Below, piece after piece: positions 35,473 to 44,229 of a stretch of 47,331 nucleotides of DNA (position 1 is its first letter; each line of letters starts with the position of its first letter). The stretch comes from Promethearchaeota archaeon. GTDB taxonomy: Archaea > Asgardarchaeota > Lokiarchaeia > Sigyniarchaeales > SOKP01. The notes beneath the pieces were generated by a model. That model saw only the letters and a program-made list of their open reading frames with translations, searched no databases and was not told the DNA's origin. The stretch covers positions 1 to 47,331 of the forward strand of contig JABCSY010000019.1 of NCBI GenBank assembly GCA_018238625.1. Reading direction: 5' to 3'. Made by a program: the position numbers and the translations under genes.

Positions 35473-35513
35473 AATTTTTATTTTTTTTTTATTTTTTTTT
35501 TATTTAATTTTAA
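35473..35513 (+). terminator. T-rich terminator after cdhA
   Basis: Bases just past the cdhA stop are almost pure T (runs of 11, 9 and more T broken by single A), as used for U-tract termination in archaea. No hairpin precedes it. Confidence 0.55.
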
Positions 35514-35617
35514 TCTAATAAAAATTTAGAACGCAGAATTTAAAATTGCATATTAATTTTTATTGATTAATTATATTATAAATTGAATCTAATTGATTAA
35601 TTTCAGGCTTAAAAAAT

Positions 35618-35827
35618 ATGGTTGATAAACAAATATTAAAGCTTTCAAAATTATGCGAGCATTGGGCAAATCACAACGATTCACACAAAGAAAGTTTTGC
35701 AAAATGGCGAGACATCGCAAAGGAAAAAAGCCTAACTTCAGTTGTGGAAAATTTAAACAACGCGATTGAAATGATGGATAAATGCACCGAATACTTACTT
35801 TCGGCAAAAGAAAGTATGAACGAATAA
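35618..35827 (+). CDS. Small His/Cys protein next to CODH
   Basis: 69 residues, ATG start. One side of the first helix carries C13, H15, H19 and H23 (LCEHWANHNDSHKESFAKW) at i, i+4, i+8 spacing, with W16 and W30 nearby. The rest is a second helix (about 37-65). I recall small domains with an HW..HN..H pattern beside Ni/Fe enzyme genes but cannot name the family confidently. Its position 148 bp after cdhA makes a metal-handling role plausible. The T-rich tract between the two suggests it may have its own promoter. Confidence 0.7.
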   Translation: MVDKQILKLSKLCEHWANHNDSHKESFAKWRDIAKEKSLTSVVENLNNAIEMMDKCTEYLLSAKESMNE

Positions 35828-35929
35828 AGAAAATAATTTTAAATTTCTAAATCTTTTTATTTTATCTAATTTAAGGAATTCGGTATTTAATCGCAAATAT
35901 TAACGATTTAGAATTAAAAAGAAAAATAA

Positions 35930-37138
35930 TTAGAGGAATAAATTAATTAAGGGTAATAGTTGTTGCTTGAAGTATTCGATTTTTTCGTAAAGAAGATCGA
36001 CATTTTCAGATAAGACCCATAAATATACAGGGATGTTCAATTTTGAATATTCAAATAATTTTTCTCCTCGAATAGTAAACCCATTTAGTGGAAAATTGAG
36101 CGTTATCGAAGGCTCTCTAATTAATCCAATTGAACTGTGGAAGTTTGAGAGAGTTTGCATAATTAAAGCGGTATTATTTAACAATGCCGTGTCAGTCTCT
36201 GAGTCAGTGAAGTTTCCAAAAATTAGTCCATCCATGGAAATTAAACTTGCAGCTTTTCCTTCAATTGTATGGGTGAAATCTTCGAGGATGTTTTCGATAA
36301 TTTCAGATGTGTCAGAGACCTTTTTTAACGCCTCACTGAACATTTGCATTATCGTTTCTTTTTGAAATATTGTTGTATCGGAATAACTAATAGACATTTT
36401 CTCAAATTCCCCAGCAATTTGATTAAATTTAGATTTTATAGTAGATATGTTATTCTGCCATTCGAGCGAGGTGCGAACATCCTGATCGCTTTTTGAAAGT
36501 ACAATTAAAATTGGAGGAAACTCATTTAATTGTTCTAAAGCTTTCAATACTTGACGGAAGTAATTTGCTGATTCTGTAAATCGTTCAGTCTCTTGGGTGT
36601 CGACAACGTACAAAATTATATCAGCTTCAGTAAAAAATAACTCTGGTTTATTAAAGTATAGTTTCTCTCTATACTGAACTTGACCACCTAAATCCCATGA
36701 GAGTATTGGATATCCGAAAAAGTCTAATCTTTCGCGTTTAACCCCCCTTGTTGGCATCAAGGACTTAATTATAGAATACTTATCCTGAAGAACTGCCAAA
36801 ATACTGGTCTTTCCGCCATTATCGAGCCCAATCATTAATAATTTTTTATGAGCTCTTAACTTTTCTCTAATCGCTTTCTCTAATACTTGAGCTATTTTAA
36901 CCCATTTTGTAAGAATGTTTATAGGAATCTCTTCTATCTTGGGAAGATTGTCTAATGGAACTTTGGCTAACGCTTCAATATTATTTATATTATGTTCAAT
37001 TAATTTTTCGCTAGAAATCTGATCAATCCCAATAAGACTATTCGGCTTGAACTTCAACGCTTCATCTAGTTCATTAATAAGAACAGAACTTTTGAAGAAG
37101 TCTTTAATCACAACCTTTCTTATCTCCTCTTCAGACAT
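35930..37138 (-). CDS. Arf-like GTPase with HhH N-terminus and roadblock-like C-terminus
   Basis: 402 residues with three parts. Residues ~30-90 form a helix-hairpin-helix-like module (LIGIDQISSEKLIEHNINNI, then LAKVPLDNLPKIEEIPINI). Residues ~98-280 are an Arf-type GTPase: P-loop GLDNGGKT (104-111), switch I MPTRGVKRERL, SWDLGGQ (D149-Q153) and SKSD (215-218) in place of NKxD. Residues ~290-400 look like a roadblock/LC7 fold, with SLISMDGLIFGNFTD as the typical strand. In eukaryotes, roadblock proteins regulate Rag/Arf-like GTPases as separate chains; here the two are fused. No TM or lipidation signal. Divergent from the vWA-RING gene with ~200 bp between. Confidence 0.84.
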   Translation of the reverse strand: MSEEEIRKVVIKDFFKSSVLINELDEALKFKPNSLIGIDQISSEKLIEHNINNIEALAKVPLDNLPKIEEIPINILTKWVKIAQVLEKAIREKLRAHKKLLMIGLDNGGKTSILAVLQDKYSIIKSLMPTRGVKRERLDFFGYPILSWDLGGQVQYREKLYFNKPELFFTEADIILYVVDTQETERFTESANYFRQVLKALEQLNEFPPILIVLSKSDQDVRTSLEWQNNISTIKSKFNQIAGEFEKMSISYSDTTIFQKETIMQMFSEALKKVSDTSEIIENILEDFTHTIEGKAASLISMDGLIFGNFTDSETDTALLNNTALIMQTLSNFHSSIGLIREPSITLNFPLNGFTIRGEKLFEYSKLNIPVYLWVLSENVDLLYEKIEYFKQQLLPLINLFL

Positions 37139-37340
37139 TTTTTGTCAACGAACCTAATATCAATTATGCTTTTTAATAGTCTATAACTTTATTTTATAGT
37201 AAAAGATCTAATTAATAAAACTTTAGTTTTGTGAAAAACACATAAAACACATAAAACCATAAATATTTATTCTTATTGTTTCATATTAAGTTTAGAAAGT
37301 AATTAAGGGCATATTTAAAAGTAATAAGGGTATTTAAACG

Positions 37341-38534
37341 TTGTCTGAACGGACTCCTGAGAACATTGTTATTTGTATTGATACTTCGAGATCTATGTAT
37401 CGAACAGATTATCAGCCAAACCGAATGAAATGTAGTGTTGATGCGGTAAAGAAGCTAATCAGCGAAAGGCTTGCTGAAGATACTTCGAGTGCCTTCGCGA
37501 TCATTACTTTTTCTGATAAACCAAAGAAAATCGTTGAATTTACGAACATAAAGGGTCAACTTTTTGACGCTATAGATTCTTTAAAACTTTCAGGTAAGTC
37601 AGCAATGGGAGAAGCTTTAGGTCTTTCAATAAAACTTATTATTTCAGAATTGCGGAAAATTGCAGCTAAAATTCCTCGAATCCTTGTTATTTCTGATGGG
37701 AATTACACAAAAATGTCAATAGATCCTTTGAAAATGGCGCGTCTTGCTCAAGGATTAAACATTAAAATAGATTCCTTTCGTTTAGGAGAGCTTTCTACTC
37801 AAAATATTCTAAAAAGAATGTCAGACATAACGGGCGGTAATTATTACTACAATAACGATGCTCAAACTTTATTGCAATCAGCTCACGATCTAGCAAGTTC
37901 TAACGTCAAAACTTATGGTGGAGGGGATAATTCGCTAATCGAAAATCCTGCGTTTTTAAGAAAAATAGCTGCTGATTTATTAAGAGTTCAAGATTTAACT
38001 AAAGACCAAGAACAGCGATTGTTACAGATTAGAGGTTTAGGAGATTATAAGAAATGTTCGATTTGTTTTTCCGACACGAACCCCTATACAAAAAGTTCTT
38101 TTTACATTAGTGGACGATATTGCCCTAACTGTCAAACGCCCTTTCACATTCATTGCTTAAATTCATGGGCAGACGCCCAAAAAGATAAAAAAATGAGACA
38201 GGCCGGGACCGTAAGGTGTCCACATTGTTTTTATCTATTAAAAATTCCCACTGAAGTTTCTCAGGCTCAAAAATTAACTTCTTTGATTAAACCACGAATA
38301 AAACGAAAACCTGCTCCGACAGAACCAGAAATATCTCACGTAGAAAAAGTACATTTTAAGGATTTAGATTCTGACGAGTTGTTTAACTCATGCCCCGTGT
38401 GTAATCTAATTTTTGAAGAAGAACAAAATCTTGTAAGGTGTAGCAATTGCAAAACTTTGTATCATGAGCATTGTTTTAAAGATTTAAGAAATAATCGTTG
38501 TAAAAATTGTGGTGTAAAATTGCATAAATATTAG
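37341..38534 (+). CDS. vWA domain with two RING-like zinc fingers (TFIIH p44/Ssl1-like layout)
   Basis: 397 residues from TTG 37341. N-terminal von Willebrand A domain with a MIDAS motif DTSRSM (D14, S16, S18), followed by the RTDYQPNRMKC segment that resembles the first helix of Rpn10 and TFIIH p44/Ssl1. The domain ends with ITGGNYYYN. A first zinc finger (CSIC at C239 to CPHC around 295) includes GRYCPNCQTPFHIHCLNSW, a C3HC4/RING-like cross-brace. A second one (CPVC at C351 to CKNC near 391) has CSNCKTLYHEHC. vWA followed by two zinc fingers, the last RING-like, is the layout of p44/Ssl1. Function could be in transcription/repair or ubiquitin-type systems; this is not resolved by sequence alone. 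Confidence 0.85.
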   Translation: MSERTPENIVICIDTSRSMYRTDYQPNRMKCSVDAVKKLISERLAEDTSSAFAIITFSDKPKKIVEFTNIKGQLFDAIDSLKLSGKSAMGEALGLSIKLIISELRKIAAKIPRILVISDGNYTKMSIDPLKMARLAQGLNIKIDSFRLGELSTQNILKRMSDITGGNYYYNNDAQTLLQSAHDLASSNVKTYGGGDNSLIENPAFLRKIAADLLRVQDLTKDQEQRLLQIRGLGDYKKCSICFSDTNPYTKSSFYISGRYCPNCQTPFHIHCLNSWADAQKDKKMRQAGTVRCPHCFYLLKIPTEVSQAQKLTSLIKPRIKRKPAPTEPEISHVEKVHFKDLDSDELFNSCPVCNLIFEEEQNLVRCSNCKTLYHEHCFKDLRNNRCKNCGVKLHKY

Positions 38535-38599
38535 TTTTAAATAATGTTAGTGCTATAAATGATACTATCTTATTATTGAATTTTTAAAATGATCTAAAT

Positions 38600-39484
38600 A
38601 TGCCGCAAGAATATTTTTCATATGGTGAAAATATTAAATTAGGTTATGGTGGTTATGATTTACCGCCCATAATGATTGGAACGATGTTTTATCAAAGTCA
38701 AACTTTGGTTGATCGTAAAAATGAAGAAAATTTTGACGAAGAAAAAGCTGTTAAAAGAATTAACGCTCAAAAAGATCTAGCCAAAAAATATAAAATTCCT
38801 GATTTAATTGAGATTTCAGCAGTTACACCTCGAGCTATGGTAAAATATCTGGAGTTTTATTTTGATAAATTTGAGCCTCCTTTTGTGTTAGGAGGGACTT
38901 TTGGAGCTAGAGTTGCGGGTCTTGAATGGCTTTCCGAAAATGGGATTAAACCAAATGAATTTATATATAACGCCGTTTCAAACCTAAAAAATACGAAAGA
39001 AATTGAACTTCTCCAAAAGAACAAAATTACTTCTGCTGTGGTTTTAATCCTAGCTTCAAGTAATATGAGCTCTACGCAAAGATATTCTTATATTACCGAA
39101 AACAACCAACCGGGAAACACAAATATTATTGCTGGTTTGAAAAAAATTGGCATAGAGAACATTTGGGTCGATGGAGGGGTAATTGACATCGAAAGTTTAG
39201 CCCACATCCTTGAGACGCAACAAATTATTAGTAGCTCTCTTAAACTCCCTGTTGGTACCGCGCCTACTCTTTTTCTTTTTAAATATAGTTCACCTAGGCT
39301 TAATATAAGATTTCATACTAAATATCGAAAAGCTAGTATAATGGCTATAGCATCGTGGTTTTCTAACTTTTTGTTCTATGGCGCGATAGAGGACGCTAAA
39401 GAGTGCTTCGCGTCTGTCTATCAAGCGTTAGAGTTTAAGAAAGTGTTGAAAAATAATAATATCAAGTTGTTAGATAAATTATAA
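38600..39484 (+). CDS. mtrH: MtrH-like methyltransferase
   Basis: 294 residues, the size of the H subunit of tetrahydromethanopterin S-methyltransferase, which moves the methyl group from methyl-H4MPT to a corrinoid. N-terminal GENIKLGYGGYDLPPIMIGT then FYQSQTLVDRK match family spacing. Later segments PFVLGGTFGARVAGLEWL and GIENIWVDGGVIDI fit the barrel. No other mtr genes are near, so this is an orphan copy that may feed another corrinoid protein. It follows the vWA-RING gene by 65 bp on the same strand. Confidence 0.82.
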   Translation: MPQEYFSYGENIKLGYGGYDLPPIMIGTMFYQSQTLVDRKNEENFDEEKAVKRINAQKDLAKKYKIPDLIEISAVTPRAMVKYLEFYFDKFEPPFVLGGTFGARVAGLEWLSENGIKPNEFIYNAVSNLKNTKEIELLQKNKITSAVVLILASSNMSSTQRYSYITENNQPGNTNIIAGLKKIGIENIWVDGGVIDIESLAHILETQQIISSSLKLPVGTAPTLFLFKYSSPRLNIRFHTKYRKASIMAIASWFSNFLFYGAIEDAKECFASVYQALEFKKVLKNNNIKLLDKL

Positions 39485-39656
39485 AATACAGAAAAAGAGC
39501 CAAATATCACATAATCAAAATTTAAATAAGCTTAATTTTTTACAATAACTATAGCAATTACACATTTGGATAAAATTACTAATTCAGCAATTAGTAAAAA
39601 AGATATACTTTATAACGAACTCATAATAATTTACGAGTAAATAGGAAGGTGCGCAT

Positions 39657-40796
39657 ATGTATAACAATGACCTTAAAGAAGAACAAGAAATTGAAGCAAT
39701 TAAGTTAATTGATTGGGCCGAAGAATTAGTTGATAATGGAGAGGGCGGAAAGGCTATAGACGAGTACGAGAAAGCAGCCCAAATTTATCTTGATATTGGA
39801 AGTTATATCAAATTAGATGAATTATATATAAGAATAACATTTCTATTATCCCAATTTAAAAACAATATTCAAGCAACATATCGGCTAAAATCGATAATCC
39901 GTAAAACTGAAGAATTAAAATTATACGAGATATCAGCTAAATTACTTATTCAATTAGGGAATTTATCTTTTAGGATGAAAGATTGGGAAACTGCTGGTGA
40001 AAGTTGGAATAAAGCTGCGGATTATTTCTATAAAGTAGATCCTGAAGATTATAATAGTTTAGCTTCCATCCTTTTGTTGAAAGCGGGACAATCGTATGAA
40101 CGGTCACATATAACAAAAGATTTAGGCAAACAATTAATTTTAAAGGCAGTAATGAGAATCAATAAATTTGATGAACTTTATCAACAGGAAGAAAAACAAG
40201 CACAAAACTTACTTATCAATAAAGAGTTTGAAGCTGCTGCTAATAAATTTTATACTATTTCCACTTATTTTAAACAATCGATGGATAATTTAGGAGATTT
40301 ACTAGACGAGAAAGAATCTAAAGATACCGCGATTAACGCTAAAGCTAGATTTATTCATTTTGTCGCTGAATATCAAACCGTCTCAGCAGTATGCCTAACA
40401 GCAACTAAAAATCCGAATTTCAAAGAAAAAATCGAAGACCTTGCCCGTAATTCGCTTGAGCTCTTTAAGGAATCGATATCATTGCTAAAAGAATATTTGA
40501 AAAATATAAAAAAGGATTTTGATAGGGAAATTATATTAAGAATTACATTTGATACAATGCTATTAGCAATTATCCAAACTATTTTAGGTGTTGAAGAAAT
40601 AAATTGTACTGAGTATTTACTTAAAAATCTCGAGGAAAACAATGCTTTAACTAAAGAGCTGAAAAAGAGTCCCTACTTCAAAATTGTGAGGAAAATTGAA
40701 AAAGCTGGCCTAACCGAGACTTTAGACAACATTAAAAAAGTAAACTTAGGGCATTTTGAAAAAATCAAAAATACATTAGTTTCTCACTTCCAGTAA
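39657..40796 (+). CDS. SNAP/TPR-like helical solenoid protein
   Basis: 379 residues, all-helical. TPR-type A/B helix pairs are visible: LVDNGEGGKAIDEYEKAAQIYLD, then ISAKLLIQLGNLSFRMKDWETAGESWNKAADYFY, and LASILLLKAGQSYERS and AQNLLINKEFEAAANKFYTIS. The pattern and length recall alpha-SNAP-like solenoids, but no signature residue proves that. AGGAAGGTG precedes the ATG as ribosome site. Likely a protein-protein scaffold; partner unknown. It stands alone with 172 bp of AT-rich DNA before it. Confidence 0.72.
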   Translation: MYNNDLKEEQEIEAIKLIDWAEELVDNGEGGKAIDEYEKAAQIYLDIGSYIKLDELYIRITFLLSQFKNNIQATYRLKSIIRKTEELKLYEISAKLLIQLGNLSFRMKDWETAGESWNKAADYFYKVDPEDYNSLASILLLKAGQSYERSHITKDLGKQLILKAVMRINKFDELYQQEEKQAQNLLINKEFEAAANKFYTISTYFKQSMDNLGDLLDEKESKDTAINAKARFIHFVAEYQTVSAVCLTATKNPNFKEKIEDLARNSLELFKESISLLKEYLKNIKKDFDREIILRITFDTMLLAIIQTILGVEEINCTEYLLKNLEENNALTKELKKSPYFKIVRKIEKAGLTETLDNIKKVNLGHFEKIKNTLVSHFQ

Positions 40797-40848
40797 TTGT
40801 ATTTCTTATTTGAGTGATTTCTCCACGTAAAAAAAGAAAATAAGAAGG

Positions 40849-41235
40849 TTAGAATTTTATTACTAATTTTTCGAATTTTAATTTGCTGATTTTTCGAACT
40901 CCGTGCTGACCCGAACAATACTCACAATAAATTAAATCTGCTTCCTGTAGTTTTTTAATTTGGGCAGATATGTTAGCTTCGGTCATGCCTAAAATTGAGG
41001 CGATGTCAGAAACATCCAATTCTTCCTTTGAGCTTTGGATTTGGTTAAGTATCGAGCGTCTTGTATTTGAAGAGAGTGCTTTTACAACCTTTTCGATCTG
41101 TTTGTCAGATCCTATCTCGACCAAATTATGATTATTATCGAACAATTCTAATTCTAACGGTCCATGGATTTCTGATTTTTTTAAGTCTGAATTTATTAAT
41201 TCAGAACTTGATAAATTAGTTTCGCTCATCTCCAT
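40849..41235 (-). CDS. ArsR-like winged-helix regulator
   Basis: 128 residues. The first ~55 residues are low-complexity and acidic. The winged helix follows: KALSSNTRRSILNQIQSS, then LDVSDIASILGMTEANISAQIKKL as the recognition helix, and the wing ending in CEYCSGQHGVRKI. Three residues Cys-Glu-Tyr-Cys plus His may bind metal or be redox-active, but that is inference. Convergent with the solenoid gene at 52 bp. Confidence 0.85.
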   Translation of the reverse strand: MEMSETNLSSSELINSDLKKSEIHGPLELELFDNNHNLVEIGSDKQIEKVVKALSSNTRRSILNQIQSSKEELDVSDIASILGMTEANISAQIKKLQEADLIYCEYCSGQHGVRKISKLKFEKLVIKF

Positions 41236-41852
41236 ATAATTTTTTCAACCCTAAATAAAATTTTTAAGTCTTTTTTTATTTTGGAATACATTATTACAAA
41301 ATCTACTTCGCCTTTTAAGTCTATTTCAATATTCATTTGATAACTTTTTACTAAAAAAGTTACTATTTACTACATTTTATGCCATACAATTAAATCAAAA
41401 TAAAGTTTCTCAAATTAGCTTACTCTTCAAGATGGTATTCATTTATTTGAAAGTTTTTTGTTATCTCTTTGATTCATATATATAATAAGAATATATTTAA
41501 ATCATTTTAAAATATTGACCATCCCTTTTAATCAAAAGGTTGTTTATTTAATATATCACGTTTTAAAACGATATTAAAAAAAAAACTAAATGTTATTAAT
41601 GTCAAAATAATATAACAAAATTTTAGAACTGTTAACGGTTGTTTTAGGATCTGAGCAATTAAGCGTCATTCCATTGATAAAATGGTATATTTCTTGCGAA
41701 GTAATCGAAGAAATAAGAGATAATAATTTACCATAAATTTCCCACTTAATTATCCCAAAAATACATTAATTAAAATACAAGAATTACATTATTAACATAT
41801 AATGTTATATGCATACAAAAAATACAATTAAGGAAATAAGAGGCGATCTTAA
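41236..41852. other. 617-bp intergenic region with a possible decayed ORF
   Basis: Mostly very AT-rich. An open frame at 41611-41736 (41 codons ending TAA) has amino acid content like a real protein (LTVVLGSEQLSVIPLIKWY, then CEVIEEIRDNNLP) and clearly higher G+C than its surroundings, but lacks any ATG, GTG or TTG start. It may be the remnant of a lost gene or a short peptide with a non-standard start. Nothing else recognised. Confidence 0.35.
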
Positions 41853-42455
41853 ATAAGCGAAGTTTTTAAGTCAAAAAAACCAACTAAGGTAATTACAATT
41901 AGAATAGATGAAGAATTGAACGAACATTTAGACAACATGAAAGAAAGGATGGGTATATCTAAAACTAATTTAATTAAAAACTATTTAGAGCTTTCCAAAT
42001 ACTTAATTAAACATAAAACCGCAATTCAGTCGCTAAATGATCGTGATTTGGTTGTTGTTAAAAAAAGTTTTCTACGAAATTTAATTGAACAACTAGAAGA
42101 AAAGGAGCAATTAATTTCTGGCGATAAATTAGCGAGGTTCGTAAACGATATAGCAAGAATCTACGGTAAGCAAGAGGATTTACGATATAAGATTGATTTT
42201 TGCGATAATTTAGGATTTTTTAACAGTTTTTTTGACGATGATAATTACCTATTAACCACTAAAAAATTTGGTCCGAAAAAATTCGTTGAAGCTTTTCTAT
42301 GGAGGTTGTTTAAGCAAAAAGAGTTAAATTCTAATTATAATAAAAACGAAATGGAAGGTAATAAGAGCTTACGCCAAAAATATAAAAGTGAAATCAAAGT
42401 GTTGGACATTTCTTCGTCTCATTATTCTTTCGAATTCGCGAAAATTCCTAAATAA
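41853..42455 (+). CDS. Ribbon-helix-helix DNA-binding protein, probable AUA start
   Basis: The first standard start (TTG 41916) would begin inside the DNA-binding motif. The frame is open upstream to a TAA at 41850-41852 and contains no ATG, GTG or TTG before 41916. The codons from 41853 read ISEVFKSKKPTKVITIRIDEE, restoring the beta strand KVITIRID, then helix LNEHLDNMKERMG, turn ISKTN and helix LIKNYLELSKYL. AGAGGCGATCT (about 41840-41850) is a good ribosome site for ATA at 41853. That gives 200 residues. The C-terminal ~130 residues are unrecognised. ATT at 41892 is an alternative start but would shorten the strand. Confidence 0.75.
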   Translation: MSEVFKSKKPTKVITIRIDEELNEHLDNMKERMGISKTNLIKNYLELSKYLIKHKTAIQSLNDRDLVVVKKSFLRNLIEQLEEKEQLISGDKLARFVNDIARIYGKQEDLRYKIDFCDNLGFFNSFFDDDNYLLTTKKFGPKKFVEAFLWRLFKQKELNSNYNKNEMEGNKSLRQKYKSEIKVLDISSSHYSFEFAKIPK

Positions 42456-42480
42456 CAATAGAATGGAATTTAAGGAAAAA

Positions 42481-44229
42481 TCAATTTTTATCTATAATTT
42501 CTTTTAGCCCTAAGATTGGAATAATTGTATCATTTGGCCGAAAGAGAAGCTCGTAATTTAATTCGTGTAGTGTTCTTTCTATTGTAAAATAATTAATTAG
42601 AGCGAAGTGAAGTTTAAGTCTTTTGCTTTTATCAAATATTTTTCCCATTAATTTATTCTCCCATAAATTAAGGAGGCTCAACACAATTTCCAAAGTTTTA
42701 TGTTTTTTACTGATTTTTGAAGCCTTTCTAAAATAAAGGCTAAAAAGGAATTCTGCGGGAACTTCAAATTTGTTTTTATCGACAATTTTTTTTTCAATGA
42801 AGTTAATTAGAGTGTTAAATTTAATGTAGCTCAGAGATCTTAGAAAGCTCGCTAAATCTTTTTCGATGGGGAATTTAGCCTTCCTTTCTTCTTGAGAAAG
42901 CTGAGGATCTCCTTCAAAGTCGATAAAATAGAACATATAATCGCCGTTGCTTTTGTTGTATAGAATCTGTTGAAAATGGAGGTCTTGGTGAACTGGTTGT
43001 ATAGTGATTTTTTCAATATCAAATTCAGAACGTAATTTATCGATAATATCCTTAACATCAAGGAAGATCGAAGTAATTTTAGGCGAATTATAAAATGCTC
43101 CTTCAGACTTTTTGCTCGTATAATTCAGGATTTTACTTACCATGGAATTTAAATTATCCGTATATTCTTTCAAATAAATTTTACTATCAACCATCTGTTT
43201 CGAATAAAGTGGATCATCCGTTAAGATCAAAGCCTTGTGTAATTTCTTAATCTGAAATCCAATTTTCTCAGAGATTTTTAGCGATTCAACGCAATGTTTT
43301 TTTATTATGTTGGACATTTCCTCTTTATTATTAAGATAGGAATAGTCGTCATTTACTCTTTTAAAAACATCATTTACCATTTCATTAACCTCGTTCCAGT
43401 AAATGTCACCGAGGTTTCCTATATTTGAAACATCTTCCAGTATACCAATTGTTTCTTTACCTTGGAGTTTAATGGTTCCATATATTTTGGGAGCATTTGG
43501 AAAATTATTTTTAACTAGTACAAACAAAGTTCTCGGCTCTAAACTTCCCGAATAATCTTTATATGATTTTAAAATGTACGATATAGGTTCTTTATTGGCA
43601 CTTTTCTTGTAAATCTTTAATGAAAATAATAGATTTGTGGTATTTCCCCCACCCAATTGTTCTAACCCATATTCATATCTTTCAGGATACAAACTAGCTT
43701 CTATGAGGTTGGTTACTTTAGACATGTTAATGTCATCTTCAAACTGATCAGAATAAAGCGTAAGCTCCATAGACAAACCGGGGAATGTTTCGGTTATTTT
43801 CTTATCAAATAACATTTTTTTCCAAAAAAATACACAATACTCCGCCTCAACGAGGTTAAGGGAGATAATTTTTTCTTTCTGTTTATCAAAAACATTTAGC
43901 GCAACCATCTTACTATACGTATTTTCTGTTAATTTTACTATGTTGTCGCTTGTTTTTTCCCTAGGTTCAAGTATTTCTTGAATTTTTTCGTAAGATATCA
44001 TAGGTAGAAAATAGGATTTTGTATATTCTTGAGTTGTAATTACGATTATTGTTAAAAAAATTCTTTCCGATACAATCTTGAAATAGGATATTGTAACTTT
44101 AAATGCTAAATTCGATAGCGAAGATTTATCTCCAAACCATCTTCTCGAAAGAAGCCATCCTTTAAATTCGTTTGAGTTAAATACTTGTTGAATCAAATTT
44201 TTATCAAAGTAATTTCTCATATTCATCAT
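42481..44229 (-). CDS. Maltokinase-like kinase
   Basis: 582 residues of the maltokinase (Mak1/Pep2) type, which phosphorylates maltose to maltose-1-phosphate in the trehalose/alpha-glucan route. Landmarks: LLSRRWFGDKSS at the N-terminus (the RRWFxxK signature), QLGGGNTTNLLF in the N-lobe, and the kinase core VHQDLHFQQILYN with a following FIDFEGDPQ (HxDLH and DFEG). ERKAKFPIEKDLASFLRSLSY is the typical C-lobe segment. The HGDLH motif is HQDLH. Partner GlgE is not in the window, so where maltose-1-phosphate goes is open. The start could be M1 or the fourth codon. Confidence 0.86.
   Translation of the reverse strand: MMNMRNYFDKNLIQQVFNSNEFKGWLLSRRWFGDKSSLSNLAFKVTISYFKIVSERIFLTIIVITTQEYTKSYFLPMISYEKIQEILEPREKTSDNIVKLTENTYSKMVALNVFDKQKEKIISLNLVEAEYCVFFWKKMLFDKKITETFPGLSMELTLYSDQFEDDINMSKVTNLIEASLYPERYEYGLEQLGGGNTTNLLFSLKIYKKSANKEPISYILKSYKDYSGSLEPRTLFVLVKNNFPNAPKIYGTIKLQGKETIGILEDVSNIGNLGDIYWNEVNEMVNDVFKRVNDDYSYLNNKEEMSNIIKKHCVESLKISEKIGFQIKKLHKALILTDDPLYSKQMVDSKIYLKEYTDNLNSMVSKILNYTSKKSEGAFYNSPKITSIFLDVKDIIDKLRSEFDIEKITIQPVHQDLHFQQILYNKSNGDYMFYFIDFEGDPQLSQEERKAKFPIEKDLASFLRSLSYIKFNTLINFIEKKIVDKNKFEVPAEFLFSLYFRKASKISKKHKTLEIVLSLLNLWENKLMGKIFDKSKRLKLHFALINYFTIERTLHELNYELLFRPNDTIIPILGLKEIIDKN

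Noticed and set aside
35589..35807. Minus-strand frame opposite the His-rich small protein
   Set aside because: Both strands are open, but only the plus reading gives an ordered C/H/W pattern and charged helices, and it follows cdhA in the same direction.
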